Source: JBDNDK01 sp046719185 (GTDB taxonomy: Bacteria; Armatimonadota; UBA5829). From it: a stretch of 5,981 nucleotides of DNA. The notes below the pieces were generated by a model that saw only the letters and a list, made by a program, of their open reading frames with translations, did no database searches and was not told where the DNA came from. A program made the translations under genes and the position numbers. Shown here in pieces: positions 1 to 5,506 of this stretch (the first letter of the stretch is position 1; every line of letters begins with the position of its first letter). The stretch is taken from positions 1 through 5,981 of the forward strand of contig JBDNDK010000149.1 in NCBI GenBank assembly GCA_046719185.1, read 5' to 3'.

Positions 1-63
1 GCGGCGATGACGGAGCGTCTGGTCGAACTCATGGGCGTCCTCCACGCCGTTGCCGGGATCTGA
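1..63 (+). CDS. Possible C-terminal tail of a gene from the GC-rich segment (partial)
   Basis: Frame 1 is open from the first base to a TGA at 61-63 and encodes 20 residues (AAMTERLVELMGVLHAVAGI). The peptide looks like an ordinary amphipathic C-terminal helix, and its codons end mostly in G or C, as in a high-GC genome. It is far too short to name a family. If the left end is chimeric, this tail belongs to a different organism from the rest of the window. A chance open frame remains possible, because stop codons are rare in GC-rich DNA. Confidence 0.25.
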   Translation, partial: AAMTERLVELMGVLHAVAGI

Positions 64-103
64 CCGCGCCGGCGCACCCCTGTCCAGCGGGCCGGCCCGA
101 ATA
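1..103. other. GC-rich foreign segment joined to AT-rich DNA (probable chimeric junction)
   Basis: A direct count gives 74 G/C in the first 100 bases, against 37 in the next 100 and lower beyond. The change is abrupt, around bases 98-103, where a 12-bp perfect palindrome (CGGGCCGGCCCG, 88-99) meets AT-rich coding sequence. A second palindrome, GCGCCGGCGC, lies at 66-75. The junction falls inside the leftward reading frame of the metallopeptidase-like gene and changes its predicted C-terminus from ordinary sequence to an Arg/Gly/Ala-rich tail. I infer an assembly or library chimera between a high-GC and a low-GC organism. A real recombination or insertion end cannot be excluded from this sequence alone. 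Confidence 0.7.
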
Positions 104-982
104 AGCAGTTTCTTCTATACCAGATGTATTTTTGGGGGGCATTTCACCAGACCAATCAATTGTTCTCCAGCCAAGTATATCAGTTGTATCTTTTAGATGA
201 TTAAATTTAATAGGATTGTAATAAGATATAAATTTGTCAGCAGATTCTTTGTTTATAAATGTTTTTAATGTATCGTATGCTATAAGATTTGCAGTTCCTT
301 CACAGAACCATCTAGTAAACGCACCTTTAATTCCAATATCACTTACCATTGCTATTTCAGCTACTTCATGACATAAAATACCAGGACCTAGTTTTTGAGA
401 TAATAATCCAGAAAATGCATTTAATACAATAATAGCTTGTGCATAAGGTGTTTGTTCAAAATCTGTATTTATTACAATTGGTATAGGATTAGCATCTAAT
501 ATTGATGAATCACCATTTGATTTTGATTGAAAATCTATTCTATAGCTTGTTATTCCTGTATTAGTATCATATGTGAATCCGGGTAATTCTTTATTATTAT
601 TTATATATTCTACAACTTCATTTTTGTCCCATAGTCTAATTGTAGTTTTTTTTGAATGACTTATTGCTGTAGATATGAAGTTATCAAAAATTATAGACAT
701 TCTTTCAGTATAATCATCAAGACCGACAAAATTTGCAATATATTTTAGAATAGCTTCTTTGTTATCAGATAATTTTAATAAGATGCATTTATCATTATTT
801 GCATTATTTGAGAATAAATTATTAGCTTGAGGCATTATTTTTTGAGCAATGTCAGAAAGATGAGATGGATATTGTATAGTTATGTCATTTTCTTCTAATA
901 TATTTAACTTTTCTGTTTTTGATGAATAACAATTTGATGGAATGATAAGAGCAAAAAATAAAAATATAAAAAGCCTAAACAA
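29..982 (-). CDS. Secreted metallopeptidase-like protein, 3' end replaced at GC-rich junction
   Basis: This is a 317-residue reading frame of unrecognised family with features of a gluzincin-type zinc peptidase. Residues 1 to about 20 form a signal peptide: a basic residue at R3, a hydrophobic core at 4-14, then polar PSNCYSS. C18 lacks a good lipobox, so a secreted or periplasmic protein is likelier than a lipoprotein. The metal-site region is H205-E206-V-A-E209, then exactly 18 residues, then E228 in WFCEGTAN. This matches the HExxH-X18-E layout of M1-type gluzincins, except that the second His is Glu. The start is TTG, supported by GGAGG nine bases upstream, by the signal peptide directly after it, and by no in-frame ATG nearby. 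Residues from about 295 on (RPAGQGCAG and beyond) come from the GC-rich segment, so the native C-terminus is missing. Catalytic activity is uncertain. Confidence 0.65.
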   Translation of the reverse strand: MFRLFIFLFFALIIPSNCYSSKTEKLNILEENDITIQYPSHLSDIAQKIMPQANNLFSNNANNDKCILLKLSDNKEAILKYIANFVGLDDYTERMSIIFDNFISTAISHSKKTTIRLWDKNEVVEYINNNKELPGFTYDTNTGITSYRIDFQSKSNGDSSILDANPIPIVINTDFEQTPYAQAIIVLNAFSGLLSQKLGPGILCHEVAEIAMVSDIGIKGAFTRWFCEGTANLIAYDTLKTFINKESADKFISYYNPIKFNHLKDTTDILGWRTIDWSGEMPPKNTSGIEETAYSGRPAGQGCAGAVRSRQRRGGRP

Positions 983-991
983 AAGTTTAAT

Positions 992-996
992 CCTCC
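992..996 (-). promoter_or_regulatory. Ribosome binding site supporting the TTG start
   Basis: Read on the minus strand this is GGAGG, with a nine-base spacer (ATTAAACTT) before the TTG at 982-980. It is a full-strength Shine-Dalgarno core, and no ATG, GTG or better TTG lies between it and the reading frame. It therefore fixes TTG as the start of the metallopeptidase-like gene. Confidence 0.75.
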
Positions 997-1009
997 AAAA
1001 ACCTTATCC

Positions 1010-1038
1010 ATTACATCATACAAACATAATTATGTCAA
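1010..1038 (-). promoter_or_regulatory. Sigma-70 promoter of the metallopeptidase-like gene
   Basis: On the minus strand a perfect -35 box TTGACA (1038-1033) is followed by a 17-base spacer and a -10 box TGTAAT (1015-1010), one mismatch from consensus. A TG one base upstream of the -10 (1018-1017) adds an extended -10 element. Transcription would start near 1003, leaving a leader of about 20 bases that carries the GGAGG site. The rest of the 983-1135 gap is AT-rich and shows no hairpin plus T-tract, so some read-through from tyrS is also possible. Confidence 0.7.
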
Positions 1039-1135
1039 TTATGTATATATAATATGAAGTCTCAATTAGCAAAATATTATCGGGACTCTATATTGATATA
1101 TCGGTTTTTGCAGTTAATATATATAATAAATTAAA

Positions 1136-2359
1136 TTATTTTCTTAATATTTTTGCATATTTTAACTTGCCGGCTTTTAGCACTTGTCCTGATAGTGGTT
1201 CAATATGTGTATTTATATCAGATATCTTTTTTCCATCTAATGTAACACCACCTTGCTGAATAAGTCTTTTTGCTTCTCCATTTGAAGGTGCCATCTGTGC
1301 TTTTACAAGGAGTTTTACTATGGATATTTTATTTTCTTGAAGGTCATCATCGGATAATTCAAGTTCTGGTATATCTGTTGGTATTTCTTTTTGGCTGAAG
1401 ACTCTTTCAAATTCTTCTTGTGCTTTGATTGCGTCTTCAGATGAGTGATAAATTGTTACAATTTCTCTTGCAAGTCTTTTTTTTATATCCATTGGGTGTG
1501 CTTTGCCATTCTTTAAATCTTCAGTTATTTGTGCTACTTCTTCCATAGGAACATCAGTACAAAGTTCAAAATATGTTGGCATCAAATCATCGCTTATAGA
1601 CATCAACTTTCCAAACATATCATTAGGAGATTCAGTAACTCCAACATAGTTTCCTAATGACTTAGACATTTTTTGCACACCATCAAGACCAGTTAGAATA
1701 GGTGTGAATAATCCCACTTGTGCAGGTAAACCATACTGAGTTTGAAGATCTCTCCCCATTAAAATATTAAATTTTTGATCTGTACCACCTACTTCGACAT
1801 CAGATTCAAGAACAACAGAATCATAAGCCTGACATAATGGATACATTAGTTCATGCATACTTATTGGTTTGCCTTCAGCAAGCCTATTAGAAAAATCGTC
1901 TCTCTCAATAATCCTTGCAACAGTGACCTTTGATGAAATTTTGATTATATCTGCAAAGGTAAGCTTGCCCAACCATTCACTGTTGAATACAACCTTTGTT
2001 TTATCTGGGTCAAGTATTTGGCAATATTGATCATAATATGTTTTTGCATTTTTTTGTATTTCATCATCTGTGAGCTGGGGTCTTGTTATAGATTTACCAC
2101 TAGGGTCACCAATTGATGCTGTAAAATCACCAATAATGATTATTACTTCATGACCAAAATCCTGAAATTTTCTCATTTTTCTTAAAACAACAGCATTTCC
2201 AAGATGAATATCAGGTGCTGTTGGGTCAAGACCAAGTTTAATTTTAAGAGGTTTTCCCGTTTCAATAGATTTCTTTAATTTTTCTTTTAATTCAGCCTCA
2301 GGAATTATTTCAATTGTACCTCTTTTGATTTCATTAAACTGTTCATCAAGTGATGGCAT
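1136..2359 (-). CDS. tyrS: Tyrosyl-tRNA synthetase (TyrZ-type class I enzyme)
   Basis: This cytoplasmic enzyme charges tRNA-Tyr with tyrosine using ATP. The protein is complete at 407 residues, normal for the family. The catalytic Rossmann domain begins around residue 38 with KLGLDPTAPDIHLGN, where H52-L-G-N55 is the HIGH motif with its last His replaced by Asn. It continues with GDFTASIGDPSGKS (77-90), the tyrosine-binding stretch MYPLCQAYDSV (172-182), VGGTDQKFN (190-198) and a perfect KMSKS loop at 230-234. An S4-type RNA-binding domain follows at about 345-407 (KRLIQQGGVTLDGKKI). The motif wording fits the TyrZ-like clade rather than the E. coli TyrS-like clade. The ATG start is set by GGAGG six bases upstream. 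The gene is monocistronic or read through into the downstream minus-strand gene. The identification is firm; the clade assignment is from memory of the family. Confidence 0.97.
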   Translation of the reverse strand: MPSLDEQFNEIKRGTIEIIPEAELKEKLKKSIETGKPLKIKLGLDPTAPDIHLGNAVVLRKMRKFQDFGHEVIIIIGDFTASIGDPSGKSITRPQLTDDEIQKNAKTYYDQYCQILDPDKTKVVFNSEWLGKLTFADIIKISSKVTVARIIERDDFSNRLAEGKPISMHELMYPLCQAYDSVVLESDVEVGGTDQKFNILMGRDLQTQYGLPAQVGLFTPILTGLDGVQKMSKSLGNYVGVTESPNDMFGKLMSISDDLMPTYFELCTDVPMEEVAQITEDLKNGKAHPMDIKKRLAREIVTIYHSSEDAIKAQEEFERVFSQKEIPTDIPELELSDDDLQENKISIVKLLVKAQMAPSNGEAKRLIQQGGVTLDGKKISDINTHIEPLSGQVLKAGKLKYAKILRK

Positions 2360-2398
2360 AATGTTCCTCCATATTCATAACCAATAATAGCCTCAAAT

Positions 2399-2428
2399 AT
2401 CGTATCAATAATTTTGTAATATAGTCAA
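2399..2428 (-). promoter_or_regulatory. Probable tyrS promoter
   Basis: On the minus strand a -35 box TTGACT (2428-2423) and a -10 box TACGAT (2404-2399) are separated by 18 bases. A TG one base upstream of the -10 (2407-2406) makes an extended -10. The predicted start near 2392 gives a leader of only about 33 bases before the ATG, ending in the TGGAGG ribosome binding site. That is too short for a T-box or any comparable tRNA-sensing leader. Confidence 0.5.
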
Positions 2429-2610
2429 ATACCGAAAATATATTTGTTAGATATAAAAAAAATTAAATTGAAACAATGGATTAAGAATATAACTAACAAT
2501 TTTAAATATTGAGCAATATATAATTGCATACAAAATTGATAATAAGAAAAATAAATGCAACAATTAAACAAAAAATAGTTAATTATTTCAATATTAACTT
2601 GCAATATTTT

Positions 2611-2641
2611 GTTATTATATTGTATTATTCAACATAATAAC
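2611..2641. repeat. Imperfect 31-bp inverted repeat
   Basis: GTTATTAT at 2611-2618 pairs with ATAATAAC at 2634-2641. After one A-C mismatch, TTG at 2620-2622 pairs with CAA at 2630-2632, leaving a seven-base loop. In all, 11 of 12 positions are complementary. No T-tract follows on the plus strand, so it is not an intrinsic terminator. It could be an operator or only an AT-rich coincidence. Confidence 0.35.
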
Positions 2642-2690
2642 CTAATAATTAAGATTTGAGTTGTTTATTGTTTTCAAAAAAATTATATAA

Positions 2691-2785
2691 TAGTGCATAT
2701 ATAAGTTGATATTAAGTCAAAATATAGTATGATAGATAACAAATACTCAAAATTAGTGCATATAATAGCTGAAATAGTGGTATAT
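2691..2785 (+). repeat. Three TAGTG-type direct repeats with helical spacing
   Basis: TAGTGCATATA occurs exactly at 2691-2701 and again at 2754-2764. A degenerate copy, TAGTGGTATAT, lies at 2775-2785. The offsets are 63 and 21 bases, close to six and two turns of B-DNA, so all three would face the same side of the helix. They lie upstream of the response-regulator promoter, the last copy starting 64 bases before its -35 box. The repeats are seen directly; a role as transcription-factor sites is inference, and the very low GC of the region raises the chance of coincidence. Confidence 0.4.
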
Positions 2786-2838
2786 AAATAAGAATGAAAA
2801 TATATTTACATTATAAAATGAATATATGTGTAAATATA

Positions 2839-2867
2839 TTGACATAAAAACACAAAATAACTATTAT
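2839..2867 (+). promoter_or_regulatory. Sigma-70 promoter of the response regulator
   Basis: A perfect -35 box TTGACA (2839-2844) is followed by a 17-base spacer and a -10 box TATTAT (2862-2867), one mismatch from consensus. Transcription would start near 2874, giving a leader of about 50 bases. The ribosome binding site GAGGTG (2912-2917) lies nine bases before the ATG at 2927. Confidence 0.7.
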
Positions 2868-2926
2868 ATTTGTGAAATGATATATTAGTTTTATTTTTGA
2901 AAATATAATTCGAGGTGTAATAATAA

Positions 2927-3676
2927 ATGGAAGTAAACAATATTTTAAGAACAGAAGATCCAGGAAGTGGAAAGCCAAGAGTTTTAGTAATTGATGATGA
3001 GCAAGATACTTGTGAACTTATTAGTCAATATTTTGAAAGAGCTGGTTATGAAGTAGCATGTGCAAACGATGGTCCTGAAGGTATAGAAATGTTGAGAACT
3101 CAAAGGCCTAGTATGGTAATTTTAGACTTAATGCTGCCTAGTATGGATGGATTAGATGTTTGTAAGGAAATAAGAAAATCTAGTAATGTTCCATTAATAA
3201 TTCTTTCAGGAAGAGCAGATGAAGTTGACAGAGTTCTTGGATTAGAAATGGGTGCAGATGATTATATAACAAAACCATTTTCTAATAGAGAATTACTTGC
3301 AAGAGTAAAGTCTGTATTAAGAAGAGCAGAATACATTCCTAGTCCTGATGAACAGCAGATATTAAACCTTCCTGGTCTATCTGTTAGCAGAATATCTAGA
3401 GAAGTTTCTGTAGGTGAACAAAAAATTGAACTCACACCAAAAGAATTTGATTTACTATGGTATCTTGCTACAAATAGAAACAGAGTATTTACAAGAGAAC
3501 AACTTCTTGAACAAGTGTGGGCATATCAAGAGTTTTATGGTGATGAAAGAACAGTTGATCAACACATAAAAAGACTCAGAAGAAAAATAGAGATTACCGG
3601 AAGTCCATGCAGAATAACAACTATTTGGGGTGTTGGTTACAAATTTGAAATTAGAGAACCTAGCATTGGAATGTAG
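2927..3676 (+). CDS. OmpR/PhoB-family two-component response regulator, orphan
   Basis: This is a cytoplasmic DNA-binding regulator activated by phosphorylation, 249 residues. After a polar lead of about 16 residues, the receiver domain spans roughly 18-133: acidic pocket D23/D24, phosphoacceptor D67 in LDLMLPSMDG, switch residue S94, and K116 in the ITKPF motif. The winged-helix DNA-binding domain spans about 145-242, with LTPKEFDLLWYLA (169-181), VFTREQLLEQVW (187-198), recognition-helix region RTVDQHIKRLRRKIE (208-222) and the wing TIWGVGYKF (232-240). Every residue needed for phosphorylation is present, so control by a kinase is expected. No histidine kinase lies next to it: the upstream neighbour is divergent tyrS, and a terminator follows within about 30 bases. 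It therefore looks like a single-gene unit whose partner is elsewhere. The target genes cannot be told from sequence. Confidence 0.95.
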   Translation: MEVNNILRTEDPGSGKPRVLVIDDEQDTCELISQYFERAGYEVACANDGPEGIEMLRTQRPSMVILDLMLPSMDGLDVCKEIRKSSNVPLIILSGRADEVDRVLGLEMGADDYITKPFSNRELLARVKSVLRRAEYIPSPDEQQILNLPGLSVSRISREVSVGEQKIELTPKEFDLLWYLATNRNRVFTREQLLEQVWAYQEFYGDERTVDQHIKRLRRKIEITGSPCRITTIWGVGYKFEIREPSIGM

Positions 3677-3706
3677 AGAACAAATAAAAAAATCAAATAT
3701 AATATT

Positions 3707-3735
3707 GAGGTCAAGAAATTGACCTCTTTTTTTTT
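3707..3735 (+). terminator. Intrinsic terminator after the response regulator
   Basis: GAGGTCAA (3707-3714) pairs perfectly with TTGACCTC (3719-3726) around a GAAA tetraloop of the stable GNRA class. Nine T residues follow directly (3727-3735). It begins 30 bases after the response-regulator stop codon. It separates that gene from the Nudix operon, which needs its own promoter. Confidence 0.93.
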
Positions 3736-3761
3736 GAATATCTTAGTAATTTTGATAAAAT
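3734..3761 (+). promoter_or_regulatory. Probable promoter of the Nudix-ruvC-thuA-MDR operon
   Basis: The -35 box TTGAAT (3734-3739) starts inside the terminator's T-tract. A 16-base spacer leads to the -10 box TAAAAT (3756-3761), five of six consensus bases, with TG at 3753-3754 giving an extended -10. Transcription would start near 3768, leaving a leader of about 27 bases. A second TATTAT at 3763-3768 is an alternative -10 but has no good -35. Confidence 0.5.
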
Positions 3762-3784
3762 ATATTATATGAGTAGCATTTAGT

Positions 3785-3790
3785 GGGGTG
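3785..3790 (+). promoter_or_regulatory. Ribosome binding site that sets the Nudix start at ATG 3795
   Basis: GGGGTG can pair with the anti-Shine-Dalgarno sequence, with one G-U pair, and lies four bases before the ATG at 3795. An upstream in-frame GTG at 3783 overlaps this site and would add only MGCS, with no ribosome binding site of its own at proper distance. The ATG is therefore the better start. Confidence 0.65.
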
Positions 3791-3794
3791 CAGT

Positions 3795-4334
3795 ATGGAA
3801 CTAAATGAGAAAACAATTGAAAGCACAATAGCATTTTCTGGCAAACTTGTAAAACTGAGAGTAGATAAGGTTGTTCTTCCTAATGGTAAAGAAGCTGTTA
3901 GAGAAGTAGTAGAGCATAGAGGTGCAATTGCTGCTGTTCCATTAACTGCTGATAAAAATGTAATTATGGTAAGACAATACAGACAGGCTGCTGGTCAAGT
4001 ATTACTAGAAATACCCGCTGGGACACTTGAAACAAATGAATCACCAGAAAAATGTGCGGAAAGAGAACTTATGGAAGAAATAGGATATAAACCTGGAAAA
4101 TTAACATTAATGTTTACATCATATTTGGCACCTGGTTATTCAAGTGAATTGTTATACACTTTTCTTGCTGAAGATCTCTCTGAAAACAAACTAAAAACTG
4201 ATGCGGATGAGTTAATAGATGTTGTTTGTATGCCATTAATAAATGCTATAGATATGATAAGATCTGGTGAAATAAAAGATGCAAAGACTATCTGTGGCTT
4301 ATTGTGTGCTCAAAGAATAGTATTTAACTGCTAG
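3795..4334 (+). CDS. nudF: Nudix hydrolase, ADP-ribose pyrophosphatase (NudF-like)
   Basis: The predicted enzyme hydrolyses ADP-ribose to AMP and ribose 5-phosphate, clearing a reactive product of NAD turnover in the cytoplasm. From the ATG the protein has 179 residues, close to the B. subtilis NudF length. The N-terminal part (FSGKLVKLRVDKVVLPNG, 14-31) matches the dimerising beta-strands of this subfamily. VRQYRQA (59-65) and LEIPAG (71-76) precede a complete Nudix box at 76-98: G76, E82, R90-E91-L92, E94-E95 and G97, the metal-binding signature. P113 in APGYSSE lies 15 residues past the box, as expected for ADP-ribose-specific members. It is the first gene of the operon, and ruvC starts 10 bases after its stop. 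Family assignment is firm; substrate choice rests on motif resemblance. An alternative GTG start at 3783 would add four residues. Confidence 0.92.
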   Translation: MELNEKTIESTIAFSGKLVKLRVDKVVLPNGKEAVREVVEHRGAIAAVPLTADKNVIMVRQYRQAAGQVLLEIPAGTLETNESPEKCAERELMEEIGYKPGKLTLMFTSYLAPGYSSELLYTFLAEDLSENKLKTDADELIDVVCMPLINAIDMIRSGEIKDAKTICGLLCAQRIVFNC

Positions 4335-4344
4335 ATGATATGTT

Positions 4345-4842
4345 ATGAATAATAAAATTAGAATATTAGGAATTGACCCTGGCACAGCAACTACTGGATA
4401 TGGAATAGTAGATAATATTAATTCTAATCCCATAATGGTTGATTATGGCACAATTCTTACTAACCCCAAAGAAAGTGATGCTAAAAGACTAGTTGATATT
4501 TATCAGCAGTTAAATAAAATTATTGATGATTATTCACCTGATATTATTGTGATGGAAAAGCTTTTCTTTGCAAAAAACCAAACAACTGCAATTGCTGTTG
4601 GAAGAGCTTCAGGTGTTATAATGTTATGTGCTGCTCAAAGAACACTTCCTGTTGTTGAATATACTCCTCCGGAAGTTAAGCAATCTGTTGTTGGATATGG
4701 CAATGCAGAGAAGAAACAAGTGCAGTATATGATTCAAAGAATATTGAATCTAGTAGAAATTCCAAAACCAGATGATGCTGCAGATGCATTAGCTTTATGT
4801 GTGTGTCATGCACATTCTTCAAAATTAAAATATATAAAGTAG
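4345..4842 (+). CDS. ruvC: Crossover junction endodeoxyribonuclease RuvC
   Basis: RuvC is the dimeric nuclease that cuts Holliday junctions symmetrically in homologous recombination and repair, working with the RuvAB branch-migration motor. The protein is complete at 165 residues, normal for the family. The RNase H-like fold is marked by ILGIDPGTATTGYGI (7-21) with catalytic D11, by IIVMEKLFFAKN (67-78) with E71, and by PDDAADALALCVCHAH (142-157) with D144 and D147, giving the full D-E-D-D metal site. YTPPEVKQSVVGYGNAEKKQV (106-126) is also typical. The gene starts 10 bases after the Nudix stop without a recognisable Shine-Dalgarno sequence, so translational coupling to the upstream gene is likely. 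Its usual partners ruvA and ruvB are not beside it; instead it sits between a Nudix hydrolase and a ThuA-like gene. Identification is firm. Confidence 0.97.
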   Translation: MNNKIRILGIDPGTATTGYGIVDNINSNPIMVDYGTILTNPKESDAKRLVDIYQQLNKIIDDYSPDIIVMEKLFFAKNQTTAIAVGRASGVIMLCAAQRTLPVVEYTPPEVKQSVVGYGNAEKKQVQYMIQRILNLVEIPKPDDAADALALCVCHAHSSKLKYIK

Positions 4843-4852
4843 AGGAATTAAA

Positions 4853-5506
4853 ATGTATTATAATTTTCCCCAAAATAATTTATTAAAATTAGCAGTAGTA
4901 ACAGGTAATCATCCACATGATGTACCTGGATTCCAGTCAATTTTTAGAGCCATTGATGACATAGATTTCTATGTTCAAGATATATACGATTTAATTAGAT
5001 ATCCAAAAGAGAGCCTGTGTGAATATGACTGTATATTATTTTATAATTTTAACCAAGGTGAACCATGCCATAGAACAATCAAAACAATTGATACAATTAT
5101 TGAAAACAAAATAGGGGTCATATTATTACATCACGCAATTCTGGCATATGAGGGCTCGGATTTGTGGAATTCATTAGTTGGGATAGAAAATAGAAAATTT
5201 GAATACTATCCTGAGCAAAATTTAACTTTGAATATAGTAAATAAATCTCATCCAATATGTCATAATATATCAGATTGGCAAATTATTGATGAAACATATA
5301 AAATGGATGAACCGAATGCAGATAGTGATATTATAATCACAACAGAAAATATAATGAGTATGAAGTCAATTGCATGGACAAGAACAATTCATGGAACAAA
5401 AATATTTTGTTTTGCTAGCGGACACAACAACAATGCATATTCAGATGAAAGCTTCAGAAAAATAATTTCAAATGCAATTTTTTGGTGTGCAGGGGGGCAC
5501 TTATAA
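4853..5506 (+). CDS. ThuA-like protein (trehalose-utilisation domain, class I amidotransferase-like fold)
   Basis: This 217-residue protein resembles the ThuA family (Pfam ThuA), best known from trehalose utilisation in rhizobia, where ThuA and ThuB take part in disaccharide catabolism through keto-sugars. The exact reaction here is unknown. Visible family marks are AVVTGNHPHD (14-23), the central strand GVILLHHA (88-95), W105, SHP (132-134), DETYKM (146-151), W175, and the C-terminal signature FCFASGHNNNAYSDESF (185-201) followed by IFWCAGG (209-215). No signal peptide is seen, so it is probably cytoplasmic. The ribosome binding site AGAGGA (4841-4846) overlaps the ruvC stop and lies at good distance from the ATG. 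Its TAA overlaps the ATG of the next gene as TAATG, implying translational coupling with the dehydrogenase and a shared substrate or pathway. Family assignment is fairly sure; function is open. Confidence 0.82.
   Translation: MYYNFPQNNLLKLAVVTGNHPHDVPGFQSIFRAIDDIDFYVQDIYDLIRYPKESLCEYDCILFYNFNQGEPCHRTIKTIDTIIENKIGVILLHHAILAYEGSDLWNSLVGIENRKFEYYPEQNLTLNIVNKSHPICHNISDWQIIDETYKMDEPNADSDIIITTENIMSMKSIAWTRTIHGTKIFCFASGHNNNAYSDESFRKIISNAIFWCAGGHL

Larger units (their letters stand above)
2371..2926. other. Divergent AT-rich intergenic region between tyrS and the response regulator
   Basis: This non-coding gap of more than 550 bases separates two divergent genes. Bases 2461-2640 contain 28 G/C out of 180, about 16%, well below the flanking genes. 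I see no credible coding frame, tRNA or rRNA. Its supportable contents are the tyrS promoter at the left edge, an imperfect inverted repeat at 2611-2641, three TAGTG-type repeats at 2691-2785, and the response-regulator promoter at 2839-2867. Low melting stability and many A/T runs could favour curvature or binding by nucleoid proteins, which is inference. Confidence 0.6.

Noticed and set aside
66..99. GC-rich palindromes as a transcription terminator of the GC-rich gene tail
   Set aside because: Both palindromes lack a loop, and no T-tract follows that belongs to the same DNA segment. They are as easily explained by high GC content.
1043..1135. Intrinsic terminator for tyrS
   Set aside because: The best hairpin on the minus strand (AGTC with GACT, and the palindrome GATATATC) has a long loop or is too weak, and no T-tract follows.
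2461..2640. Replication origin or DnaA-box cluster in the most AT-rich stretch
   Set aside because: I found no DnaA boxes (TTATCCACA-like) on either strand, and the neighbours are not dnaA or dnaN.
3783..3794. GTG at 3783 as the Nudix start, adding MGCS
   Set aside because: The only Shine-Dalgarno-like sequence (3785-3790) overlaps this GTG and is placed correctly for the ATG at 3795.
3637..3834. Open frame of 65 codons on the minus strand
   Set aside because: It covers the end of the response regulator, its terminator and the start of the Nudix gene in antisense. Its peptide is hydrophobic only because of A/T runs, and it has no ribosome binding site.
4676..4873. Open frame of 65 codons antisense to ruvC
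   Set aside because: It lies almost wholly within the well-supported ruvC gene, has no family resemblance and no ribosome binding site.
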